Assembly: GCA_023251805.1 (NCBI GenBank)
Contig: JAHEYB010000004.1
Location: forward strand, 38,182 to 96,908
Direction: 5' to 3'
Origin: Bacteroidota bacterium
GTDB lineage: Bacteria; Bacteroidota; Bacteroidia; 2-12-FULL-35-15
DNA length: 58,727 nt
A program made the translations under genes and the position numbers. Below the pieces are notes generated by a model. It was not told the DNA's origin, ran no database searches, and saw nothing but the letters and a program-made list of their open reading frames with translations. Each line of letters starts with the position of its first letter. The first letter of the stretch is position 1. Shown here piece after piece: positions 48,970 through 56,611 of this stretch.

Positions 48970-51345
48970 ATGAAAAAGACTACTCAAATTAAATTGTTGG
49001 TACTAGCCTTGAGCATTACTAACATTTTCTGTTTTGGCCAACAAAATCGGTCAGCCATTTGTCGCTTAGGCGATATCACCAACGATTCAATCCTTCCTTA
49101 TATTCAATCACTGGAAGTAGATTGCAGCAAAGAAGTGAAATCCTATTTAGAAAAATCGGAACAATTAATTGCAATAAAACAAATCGAATTAAAAGGTGAT
49201 GCCAGTCCGACTGAGTGGGAACAACTTTTCGGAAAAATAAAAACACAATCAACAATTAAGACAGTTGTCTTCAAAGAGAATACCTTTTCCGCTTTACCTT
49301 ATGGATACGAAGGCTTGTTTAACGTAGAGAATTTTTCTTTTAATAGTAATGAAGAAATAGACTACGCTACATTATTAGATCAACTTGCAAAGTTGCCCAA
49401 TTTAAAAGACTTACGTTTAGAAGTTGTTACAATTTTTGAGCTACCGAACAAATTAGAACAACTGAAAAATATTGAAACCCTAAGAATTATCAATACCGAT
49501 GAATCCATTTCAAAAAACGATACTACATTACTTTCATTAGAAAAAGAGCCTGTTACATATGATTATTCTGTCAAAAGAGAAACCGGGAAAATGATTATTG
49601 TGAAATATATAGCAATGGCCGGAGAAATTGATAGTGATGAATACAAAGAATTGGCAAAACGCTTTACAACAACCAATAATTATATAGCAACAAGAATGGC
49701 TTTTGTGCCAAAGTACGCGAATGTAGATCCACCAATAAAAGGGATAGATGTAGAACGAGAAAATTATTTAATCAATCCGAAAATTGAAAATATTCTAACA
49801 TACCAAAGCGGAACAAAAATTCGAATTCCTGCCAATGCATTCATCGATAAAAATGGAAATCCTCTGGGTTCAAGTGTCAAAATCAGTTATCGCGAGTTTA
49901 GAGACCCCGTTGATTTTTTAGTAAGTGGAATTCCAATGAAGTATGATACTGCAGGTGAAGTGACAAATTTTGAATCTGCAGGGATGTTTGAGCTTTTAGC
50001 GAGCAATAATAACGAAGCTGTTTCTGTAGCAAAAGACAAAAGCATTGACATGAATTTTGTTACAACGAGTAAAGATTCAACTTATAATTTTTATTCGTTT
50101 AACGATAGTAGTGGAAACTGGGAATATTTAAATAAACCTAAATCTGTTACTTCATCTACCGAAATAAAAACAAAGCCTCCAACAAAGGCATTTCAAACAT
50201 TTAATTCAATTGCACTACGAACACATATTTATGATTCCACAAATTTTGCAAGCCGGTTCGAAGACAACATGTATACTTATACAAATTTAAAAACCACAGG
50301 TGGTAAAAGAATAAAATATCGCTATAATGGCAAAAAGCGAAGCAAATCAACCAATTCACTAGTGCGCATTAACAGAATAAGAAAAAACAAAGATGGCGAT
50401 GTGTTGTTTAAAGTAAATTATCTTCAAAATTCTCATCCAGAAATGGGTGAATTCAGCAGCTTATATTTTGTATCCAACGAAAATATGAATGTTACTGACT
50501 TCAAAAAACAATTTGGAAAAAGAAAATATTATAATGATGTGAGAATAACGGGAAATGGCGACAACATTGAACTGAAGCTTAAAGATAATAAAAGCATAAA
50601 AAGTCTTTCTGTTAGTTTGGTTACTATCAATGACAAAGGAATAACAAAAGAGGTTAAAAACCCAAATGCTAGAATCAGAAGTTACAATAGAAAGCTAAAA
50701 AGCCGAGAGCGAAAATTTAATAGAACTTTAGCCAGAGGAAAAATAGGTAATAATATGAAAAAAGTCACTGATCGAAATCAGTTAAAAGCCTATGCATTCA
50801 ACAAAGCAAAAAAAGATATGAATGCGGAAGAAAAAGAGATGTCCTATACCGAATGGTTAGTTTACTGCAAACAAACTGAAGAAAATATTGTGGCTGATAA
50901 TGCTGTAAAATTACAACGAATAGGAAATAAAAGGGCTACGAGTACGAATATCATTCAAAGTTTTTCCTTGAGAGGAATGGGTATTTTTAATTGCGACCAA
51001 ATTCAACGAATGGAGGAACCTATTGAAGTATTTGCGAAATACAAGAATGAAGACAATCAAAAATTTAGTCCGGAATCGGTTTATATTATTGACAAAACAG
51101 GCAATTCAGTGTTTCAATACGATGGCACCAGAGGATATAATGTAAATAAAATAGCATTCAACAAAAGTACAAAAGCGCAAAATACGATGTTAACAATCAA
51201 CAAAGATGGCTCAATTGGCTTGTATACGAGTGCTCAATTTAAAAATGGCAATTTTAAAGACAAAACGCGATACGACTTTGATGTAACAACACTCGACTCG
51301 AAGTTCACAACAGTAAAGGATCTTAAAATGCTAATGGGTTTCTAA
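48970..51345 (+). CDS. Large exported protein of unknown function
   Basis: A 791-residue protein I do not recognise as a named family. A signal peptide (MKKTTQIKLLVLALSITNIFCFGQ) predicts export, without a lipobox or a T9SS tail. Residues 45-180 have a loose leucine-rich look (LPNLKDLRLEVVTIFELPNK, LEQLKNIETLRI). Around 275-360 lies a beta-rich block, TKIRIPANAFIDKNGNPLGS then VKISYREFRDPVDFLVSGIPM and NFESAGMFELLAS, which I have seen in other Bacteroidota hypothetical proteins and which resembles an Ig-like or ZU5-like binding domain. The centre is strongly basic (YNGKKRSKSTNSLVRINRIR, RKLKSRERKFNRTLARGKIG). A periplasmic structural or nucleic-acid/polymer-binding role is possible. Followed by a terminator-like hairpin. 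Confidence 0.75.
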   Translation: MKKTTQIKLLVLALSITNIFCFGQQNRSAICRLGDITNDSILPYIQSLEVDCSKEVKSYLEKSEQLIAIKQIELKGDASPTEWEQLFGKIKTQSTIKTVVFKENTFSALPYGYEGLFNVENFSFNSNEEIDYATLLDQLAKLPNLKDLRLEVVTIFELPNKLEQLKNIETLRIINTDESISKNDTTLLSLEKEPVTYDYSVKRETGKMIIVKYIAMAGEIDSDEYKELAKRFTTTNNYIATRMAFVPKYANVDPPIKGIDVERENYLINPKIENILTYQSGTKIRIPANAFIDKNGNPLGSSVKISYREFRDPVDFLVSGIPMKYDTAGEVTNFESAGMFELLASNNNEAVSVAKDKSIDMNFVTTSKDSTYNFYSFNDSSGNWEYLNKPKSVTSSTEIKTKPPTKAFQTFNSIALRTHIYDSTNFASRFEDNMYTYTNLKTTGGKRIKYRYNGKKRSKSTNSLVRINRIRKNKDGDVLFKVNYLQNSHPEMGEFSSLYFVSNENMNVTDFKKQFGKRKYYNDVRITGNGDNIELKLKDNKSIKSLSVSLVTINDKGITKEVKNPNARIRSYNRKLKSRERKFNRTLARGKIGNNMKKVTDRNQLKAYAFNKAKKDMNAEEKEMSYTEWLVYCKQTEENIVADNAVKLQRIGNKRATSTNIIQSFSLRGMGIFNCDQIQRMEEPIEVFAKYKNEDNQKFSPESVYIIDKTGNSVFQYDGTRGYNVNKIAFNKSTKAQNTMLTINKDGSIGLYTSAQFKNGNFKDKTRYDFDVTTLDSKFTTVKDLKMLMGF

Positions 51346-51353
51346 AAAAAGTT

Positions 51354-51398
51354 TATCTTTAATGTTGCATTCAGGAACAATTCCTGAATGCAATTTTT
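51354..51398 (+). terminator. Terminator or attenuator ahead of the DPP IV gene
   Basis: A perfect 13-bp stem TTGCATTCAGGAA/TTCCTGAATGCAA (51365-51377 with 51381-51393), loop CAA, followed by TTTTT. It ends the gene before, but a -7-like TATCTTTA (51354-51361) immediately precedes it. A transcript from there would start with this hairpin and reach the peptidase ATG at 51410, so attenuation is also possible. Confidence 0.75.
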
Positions 51399-51409
51399 AT
51401 TGATGACTT

Positions 51410-53563
51410 ATGAAAAAAATTGTATTCTTATTACTTGTTGCTCTTTCCCAAAAAAGTTTCGCTCAGGAAAAACTATTAACGATGGAGGAAGCGGTTGTAA
51501 AACAACGTGGTGCTTTGGCTCCTTCCAAACTTTCTCAATTAATGTGGGTAAAAAACACCGACTCCTACTCTTATGTTAACCCCGGAGAAGTTCAGGAATT
51601 ATTTATCTGCAACGCTTCTGATGGAAAAGTAACTCAAGCGATTTCATTGCCTATTGTAAATGAAGAATTGAAAAAAATCGACATCGGAACATTTAAGGTT
51701 TTTCCGGTGATGAAATGGAAAAATGAAAAGCAATTTACTTTCGAAGTGTTGAAAGATGGCAAACATTTTTTCTTGGCATTTGATATTAAGACAAAAAAAT
51801 TAACGAATGAAGTTACTACCGACATAGATGCTGAAAACACTGATGTTGCAGATAAAACCAGATTTGTAGCCTATACTGTAAAAAACAATTTATTCATCCA
51901 CGATGGAAAAAACAATTTAATTGTTACCAACGACAAGGACGAAAATATTGTGAATGGAAAATCTGTTCACCGTGAAGAATTTGGAATTTCTAAAGGAACA
52001 TTCTGGTCGCAAAATGGAAACCTGCTTGCTTTTTACAGAATGGATCAAACAATGGTAACGGATTATCCGATTATCGACTGGACTACTCGCCCCGCAAAAA
52101 ACGAAAACATTAAATACCCTATGTCTGGTGATAAAAGTCACGAAGTTACAATTGGTATTTACAATGTGAGCAATGGCAAAACAATATTTTTAAAAACGGG
52201 AGAGCCAAAAGAACAATATCTAACTAACATTGCTTGGAGTAATGATGAACAACACGTTTATGTGGCAGTTTTGAATCGTGAACAAAACGACATGAAATTA
52301 AATTCATACAATGCTGCTACCGGATTGTTAGAAAAAACGTTGTTCGAAGAAAAACAGGACAACTATGTTCATCCGATGCATGCGATGGTGTTTTTACCAA
52401 ATGCATCAGGACAATTTATCTGGCAAAGTGAACGTGACGGCTACAACCATTTGTATTTGTATAATGCAGATGGAACATTGGTAAAACAAGTAACAAAAGG
52501 TAGCTGGATGATAACTGATTTTGCAGGATTTGATGCAAAAGGAACAAAAGCATTTTATACTTCTACAACAGAAAGTGGTATCACCCGCAACTTTTATTCA
52601 GTAGAAATTAAAAGTGGAAAAACTCAACGGATTACTGTAGGTGATGGAACGCATACCAATATGCTTAGTAGTAATGGCACTTACATTATCGACAATTTCC
52701 AAAGCACAACTATTCCTCGCAATATAAATGTGATTAGCAGTAATGGTAAAAAATCAAGAACGATTTATACGGCAAAAAATCCCTTAGCGGATTATAAATT
52801 AGGAGAAATGAAATTATTCACTCTCAAAAGTGAAAATGGTGACGATTTATTTTGCCGATTGTTCAAACCTGTAGGATTTGATTCCACAAAAAAATATCCT
52901 GTGATTGTTTATTTGTATAACGGTCCGGGTGCACAAATGATTAATAACACTTGGAATGGTGGTGGTGACTATTGGTTTCAATATATGGCTGAAAGAGGAT
53001 TTGTGGTATTTACAATTGATGGTCGTGGAAGTGCCAACAGAGGATTGGTTTTTGAACAAGCTATTTTTAGAAATGTAGGTGTTGTAGAAATGAAAGATCA
53101 AATGGTGGGCGTGAGTTTTCTAAAATCACAAAAATATGTAGATGAAAAACGCATGGGAATTTTTGGTTGGAGTTATGGAGGGTTTATGACGACTAGCATC
53201 ATGACACGGTACCCAGATGTGTTTAAGGCAGCGGTTGCAGGCGGACCGGTAATTGATTGGACGTATTATGAAGTGATGTATACCGAGCGATACATGGATA
53301 CACCACAAGAAAATCCAAAAGGATATGCCGAATCAAGAGTAATCAATCACATTGATAATTTAAAGGGGAAATTATTGATTATTCACGGAGCGCAAGATCC
53401 GGTTGTTGTTTGGCAACACAGTATACAATTTTTAAAAGCCGCTGTGGACAAAGGAAAGCAAGTAGATTATTTTGTTTATCCCGGACATGAACACAATGTA
53501 TTAGGTAAAGACAGAGAGCACTTGTACCAAAAAGTAACGGATTATTTTATGCAAAACTTATAA
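51410..53563 (+). CDS. Dipeptidyl peptidase IV-type serine peptidase (S9B)
   Basis: A 717-residue exported peptidase. A signal peptide (MKKIVFLLLVALSQKSFAQ) precedes a DPP IV beta-propeller (about 40-480), which contains the double-Glu motif in SVHREEFGISKGTFWS that binds the substrate amino-terminus. The C-terminal alpha/beta-hydrolase domain has catalytic Ser588 (GWSYGGF), Asp663 (HGAQDPVVVW) and His near 693-695 (YPGHEHNV). Such enzymes release X-Pro or X-Ala dipeptides from peptides, feeding dipeptide uptake in proteolytic Bacteroidota. No sorting tail, so it likely stays in the periplasm. The PH-domain gene follows one base after the stop, so they share one transcript. Confidence 0.93.
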   Translation: MKKIVFLLLVALSQKSFAQEKLLTMEEAVVKQRGALAPSKLSQLMWVKNTDSYSYVNPGEVQELFICNASDGKVTQAISLPIVNEELKKIDIGTFKVFPVMKWKNEKQFTFEVLKDGKHFFLAFDIKTKKLTNEVTTDIDAENTDVADKTRFVAYTVKNNLFIHDGKNNLIVTNDKDENIVNGKSVHREEFGISKGTFWSQNGNLLAFYRMDQTMVTDYPIIDWTTRPAKNENIKYPMSGDKSHEVTIGIYNVSNGKTIFLKTGEPKEQYLTNIAWSNDEQHVYVAVLNREQNDMKLNSYNAATGLLEKTLFEEKQDNYVHPMHAMVFLPNASGQFIWQSERDGYNHLYLYNADGTLVKQVTKGSWMITDFAGFDAKGTKAFYTSTTESGITRNFYSVEIKSGKTQRITVGDGTHTNMLSSNGTYIIDNFQSTTIPRNINVISSNGKKSRTIYTAKNPLADYKLGEMKLFTLKSENGDDLFCRLFKPVGFDSTKKYPVIVYLYNGPGAQMINNTWNGGGDYWFQYMAERGFVVFTIDGRGSANRGLVFEQAIFRNVGVVEMKDQMVGVSFLKSQKYVDEKRMGIFGWSYGGFMTTSIMTRYPDVFKAAVAGGPVIDWTYYEVMYTERYMDTPQENPKGYAESRVINHIDNLKGKLLIIHGAQDPVVVWQHSIQFLKAAVDKGKQVDYFVYPGHEHNVLGKDREHLYQKVTDYFMQNL

Positions 53564-53564
53564 C

Positions 53565-54089
53565 ATGGAAAACAGCGAAGGAAACATCATCCACAAAGCA
53601 GAATTTAACACTGTTTTAAGAGCCTATATTTTATTATATGTAGCCTTTTTTCTATTTATCTCCATTATTGGAATTCCACTTTGTATTGTTTGGCTTTGTG
53701 GTGTTGGTCAATGGTATGCGCGTCACTATTTCGACAAATTAGAATGTGTATTGACCGACAAAAATTTGAGATTTAAAAAGGGAATCATTGTGCAATTTGA
53801 AAAAACAATTCCTTTGGAAAATATTCAAGACATGGCATTTATTGAAGGCCCTGTTTTAAGACATTTTAATTTATGTGTCTTAAAAGTAGAGACAGCCGGA
53901 GGCTCTGCCCACATGTCCCACCAAATGAGTTTGGTTGGAATTAAAGAGGCGCAAGAATTCCGATTGAAAGTATTAGAGCAACGCACATTATTAAAAAACA
54001 CACAAGGCAATCACGACAATCAAAATGTGTTGGTGGAAATTAAAGAAAGTTTATTGAGGATTGAAGGGTTGTTGAAAGAGAAAAAATAA
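53565..54089 (+). CDS. Bacterial PH (YdbS-like, bPH_2) membrane protein
   Basis: A 174-residue protein. Two adjacent hydrophobic stretches (VLRAYILLYVAFFLFISIIGIPLCIVWLCGVG, about 18-50) form a membrane hairpin. A bPH_2 domain follows: LECVLTDKNLRFKKGIIVQFEKTIPLENIQDMAFIEGPV and FNLCVLKVETAGGSA. The C-terminus is a charged helix. Domain function is unknown. The gene is 1 base after the DPP IV gene and 13 bases before the TPR gene, so the three form one operon, although no link of function is evident. Confidence 0.88.
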   Translation: MENSEGNIIHKAEFNTVLRAYILLYVAFFLFISIIGIPLCIVWLCGVGQWYARHYFDKLECVLTDKNLRFKKGIIVQFEKTIPLENIQDMAFIEGPVLRHFNLCVLKVETAGGSAHMSHQMSLVGIKEAQEFRLKVLEQRTLLKNTQGNHDNQNVLVEIKESLLRIEGLLKEKK

Positions 54090-54102
54090 AAAAATAAAAA
54101 AT

Positions 54103-55521
54103 TTGAAACACTCAGTAAAATATATACTTCTTCTAGTTTTATTGCATTTTTGCAATTTCATATCCTCACAAAATAGAGCTCAACTTGATTCTATTCTTTC
54201 GTTGGTAAAAAGGAGTAAGGATGATACAAGCAAAATTAACTATCTAAATAACCTTTCTAGAAAAATATATTCAACAAATCCAGACTCATCTTATTTATTG
54301 AGTGAACAAGCATTTAACCTTTCCAAAACACAAAATTGGGAAAAAGGAAAAGCAAAAAGTGCTATCTGGCTTGGCTGGTGCAAGTTTTTGGCAGGGGATT
54401 ACGTTGCATCACTTAATCATTATAGAACTGCTTTAGTGTCAGCGGAAGAAATTCAGGATAAGACAATTATTTCATCAGCATTGGGAAGCATTGGAACTGT
54501 TTATCACCAGCAGGGAGATTATACTATGGCCCTTGACTATTATTTTAAAGCATTGAAGTTAGATGAAGAAACAAATGATAAATACGGCATTGGAGATAGG
54601 TTGGGAAATATCGGAGGTATTTATCACTATCAGAATGATTATCCAAAAGCTCTAGACTATTATTTGAGAGCCTTGAAAATAGCAGAAGAGCTGAAAGACA
54701 CCTATGCCACTGCAAGGCACCTTGGTAATATCGGTATCGTGTATTATTCTCAGAAGAATTATGCAAAAGCACTAGATTACTACCTTAAAGCTATAAAACC
54801 ATTTGAAGATGCCGGAGACCAAAGCAGCGTAGGAACTCTAATGGGAAATATTGGAGGAATTTATCAATCACAAAAAGATTATCCAAAAGCATTGGACTAT
54901 TGTCTCAAATCCTTGAAGATTGCCGAAGAAATGGGTGATAAAAATGGGATTGCGAGGCAAAAGGGAAGTATAGGAGCAATCTACACCGCCATCCAGAATT
55001 ATCCTGAAGCTGAAAAATATCTATTTGGCGCATTGAAATTAGACAAAGAGATTGGGGCTACAAACGAACAAATGCAAACCGAAGTTGCGATGAGTGAGCT
55101 CTTTACACAAACCAACCGACATGCCGATGCGTTGGATCATTACAAAAACGCGATGGCTTTAAAAGATACTCTGTTCAGTCAGGAAAAAAATAAAGAGATT
55201 ACTCGTAAAGAAATGAACTACGAGTTTGAAAAAAAAGAATCGCAAACAAAAGCGGAACAGGATAAAAAAGATGCTGTGACAAAGATTGCGATTACCTCCA
55301 TTGTCTTCGGACTGGTTCTGGTGTTGATATTTTCAGGTTTCATTTTTAACAGATGGCGAATCACTAAACAACAAAAACGTATTATCGAAAGCCAAAAAGA
55401 AATTGTAGAGGACAAACAAAGAGAAATCCTCGACAGCATCCGTTATGCCAAACGCATTCAAACAAGTTTACTTCCGTCCGAAAAATACATTGAGAGAAAA
55501 ATGAATGATCTGAAAAAATGA
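54103..55521 (+). CDS. TPR protein ending at a SpoIIE linker (TTG start)
   Basis: A 472-residue protein beginning at TTG (MKHSVKYILLLVLLHFCNFI, signal segment); no ATG fits. Seven or so tetratricopeptide repeats follow (GDYTMALDYYFKALKLDEET, NDYPKALDYYLRALKIAEEL and variants, about 60-350). Then a transmembrane helix (IAITSIVFGLVLVLIFSGFIF) and a coiled coil. The tail EILDSIRYAKRIQTSLLPSEKYIERKM is the linker that introduces a SpoIIE/PP2C phosphatase in relatives, including the phosphatase at 14744-17959 (INYAKRIQTTVLPIKESIKK). Here the reading frame stops seven residues later (MNDLKK) with no phosphatase behind it; no shifted frame continues the domain. Either a truncated paralogue or a subfamily that keeps only the linker. 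Confidence 0.85.
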   Translation: MKHSVKYILLLVLLHFCNFISSQNRAQLDSILSLVKRSKDDTSKINYLNNLSRKIYSTNPDSSYLLSEQAFNLSKTQNWEKGKAKSAIWLGWCKFLAGDYVASLNHYRTALVSAEEIQDKTIISSALGSIGTVYHQQGDYTMALDYYFKALKLDEETNDKYGIGDRLGNIGGIYHYQNDYPKALDYYLRALKIAEELKDTYATARHLGNIGIVYYSQKNYAKALDYYLKAIKPFEDAGDQSSVGTLMGNIGGIYQSQKDYPKALDYCLKSLKIAEEMGDKNGIARQKGSIGAIYTAIQNYPEAEKYLFGALKLDKEIGATNEQMQTEVAMSELFTQTNRHADALDHYKNAMALKDTLFSQEKNKEITRKEMNYEFEKKESQTKAEQDKKDAVTKIAITSIVFGLVLVLIFSGFIFNRWRITKQQKRIIESQKEIVEDKQREILDSIRYAKRIQTSLLPSEKYIERKMNDLKK

Positions 55522-55637
55522 CATTCTCTTTTAAAACTTAATTGGCTTAAACATTAGCGAATACGCTAAATGAAATCCAGCAAAAGGTATTGTTGTTAAT
55601 ATATCAAAATCGATAACAGATGTTTTACTTTGATAAA

Positions 55638-56078
55638 TTATTTCAAACCTAAATAAAGAAGGACTGCGGGGACGGTTACACTGATAGTTTGAAGAATGGC
55701 CGTTAGATTTATTTTTTTCTCTGTTACTTTGGTCTCACCACAATCTGAGCAAGATGTAATTTCCTTTACGATACCATTTCTATCATAGGTCACAAACAAA
55801 TCCACCCATTTTCCGGTGGCCTTTGCACCATTCGTTTTTTTTATAAGAAAAGAAAATGTTCTGCGGTCGGTGGTACGATATTTATAAATCAGTTGAGAAG
55901 ATGTATCCGTAAAATATTTAATATCATAAGGCGGAATTCCTAAAGTGGTTGAGACCTCTTCTTTGCTCATTCCTGTTTTTAATGAAAGTACCTGTTCCAC
56001 TCCTGCGTACTTTGGTGATTGAACCAAACAGGATGAAAAAAAGATAACAGTAAATAAAATGGAGTAATACTTTTTCAT
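55638..56078 (-). CDS. Small lipoprotein with BamE-like motif
   Basis: A 146-residue protein starting MKKYYSILFTVIFFSSC, a lipoprotein signal with Cys17. The mature start KYAGVEQVLSLKTGMSKEEVSTTLGIPP is like BamE/SmpA (xxGMTxxEVxxxLGxP), the protein that helps barrel insertion. The body continues with LIYKYRTTDRRTFSFLI and DLFVTYDRNGIVKEITSC. It ends in a hydrophobic helix (LQTISVTVPAVLLYLGLK), which BamE lacks. So it shares only the sequence pattern, and its function is uncertain. A further 12 codons upstream (ATG 56114) are possible but lie against the tRNA-Arg end (56120). No other gene for it nearby. Confidence 0.75.
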   Translation of the reverse strand: MKKYYSILFTVIFFSSCLVQSPKYAGVEQVLSLKTGMSKEEVSTTLGIPPYDIKYFTDTSSQLIYKYRTTDRRTFSFLIKKTNGAKATGKWVDLFVTYDRNGIVKEITSCSDCGETKVTEKKINLTAILQTISVTVPAVLLYLGLK

Positions 56079-56119
56079 ACTCAAATATCGTAATTTTTTA
56101 ATTACAACAAACATTAAAG

Positions 56120-56191
56120 TGGCTTCGACAGGAATCGAACCTGTATCAAAAGTTTAGGAAACTTCTATTCTATCCATTGAACTACGATGCC
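56120..56191 (-). tRNA. tRNA-Arg (anticodon CCT)
   Basis: A 72-base cloverleaf on the minus strand: acceptor GGCATCG with CGAAGCC, D arm GTTC/GAAT, anticodon arm GAAGT-TTCCTAA-ACTTT with anticodon CCT, T arm ACAGG-TTCGATT-CCTGT, discriminator A. CCA is not encoded. The acceptor has an A-A mismatch at the fourth pair (A4-A69). The 5' half occurs again upstream at 56444-56513. The near-consensus box TATAATTTG at the end of the nuclease pseudogene may be its promoter. Confidence 0.93.
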
Positions 56192-56205
56192 AATTGCTTT
56201 ACAAA

Positions 56206-56441
56206 TTATATTTTTTGTTTTAAATATTTTCTTCCTGCTGCCGTTTTAAAATATTTCTCTCTCATAATTGCATTTTCTCTTGATGTAAATTCTTCAAAAT
56301 AAACTAACTCAAAAGGAGTTTTGTTGGCAATTGATTTGTCTTTCCGCTATTGTGTTCCTTTATCCTTACTTCAATATTTTGACAATGTCCTTTGTAAAAA
56401 GAACCATCAAATAGACTTTTAATGACATATGTATAAAACAT
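56206..56441 (-). pseudogene. GIY-YIG nuclease gene, frameshifted
   Basis: On the minus strand the frame opens MFYTYVIKSLFDGSFYKGHC and continues QNIEVRIKEHNSGKT, with the GIY-type segment (YTYVIKS), the YIG-type FYKG and the conserved Arg (RIKEHN). A one-base loss near 56331-56341 then shifts the frame; restored, it continues KTPFELVYFEEFTSRENAIM and REKYFKTAAGRKYLKQKI to a TAA at 56208-56206. Total 236 bases, which is one short of 79 codons. Unshifted translation stops after 45 residues (TAG 56306-56304). Single-domain GIY-YIG proteins of about 80-100 residues are frequent in Bacteroidota. The ATG lies two bases after a tRNA-Arg 5' half. Confidence 0.88.
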
Positions 56442-56443
56442 AA

Positions 56444-56513
56444 AAACTTCTATTCCCCGCCCGAACGATTGAACATCGTTCAGTCGGGCGGGTATCCATT
56501 GAACTACGAAACC
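56444..56513 (-). pseudogene. Displaced tRNA-Arg 5' half
   Basis: On the minus strand, GGTTTCGTAGTTCAATGGAT plus A (56513-56493) and GAATAGAAGTTT (56455-56444) are the first 33 bases of a tRNA-Arg gene, interrupted by a 37-base palindrome (56492-56456). It differs from the 5' half of the complete tRNA at positions 3-4 only (TT instead of CA). It ends at tRNA position 33, immediately before the anticodon. A -7 promoter box is at 56538-56531. Confidence 0.88.
56456..56492. repeat. 37-base palindromic element inserted in the tRNA 5' half
   Basis: Outer arms CCCGCCCGA/TCGGGCGGG, inner hairpin AACGAT-TGAAC-ATCGTT with a small bulge. It interrupts tRNA sequence cleanly: removing it restores GGATAGAATAG exactly as in the complete tRNA. 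No target-site duplication is visible. Confidence 0.8.
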
Positions 56514-56530
56514 CTAATTCTAAAGGCTTG

Positions 56531-56538
56531 CAAAGGTA
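56531..56538 (-). promoter_or_regulatory. -7 element ahead of the displaced tRNA half
   Basis: On the minus strand TACCTTTG matches TAnnTTTG, 17 bases before the first base of the tRNA 5' half: the likely original tRNA-Arg promoter. It would now also drive the GIY-YIG gene. Confidence 0.6.
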
Positions 56539-56611
56539 TCAATTTTTACAGACCCCTACATTGCCATTTCCTGAATTATTAGTATTTTTAGGTGCTTAAA
56601 AAGTCGTTTTC

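Noticed and set aside
55522-55640. Hidden frameshift restoring a phosphatase domain after the TPR gene
   Set aside because: The three plus-strand frames after the stop give only short peptides (such as KMTFSFKT) with no resemblance to SpoIIE.
55638-56078. True BamE
   Set aside because: Only the GMSKEEVxxxLG stretch is similar; the C-terminal hydrophobic helix and length do not fit.
56206-56441. GIY-YIG gene as part of UvrC
   Set aside because: It has only the single nuclease domain of about 78 residues and begins at its own ATG beside a tRNA half.
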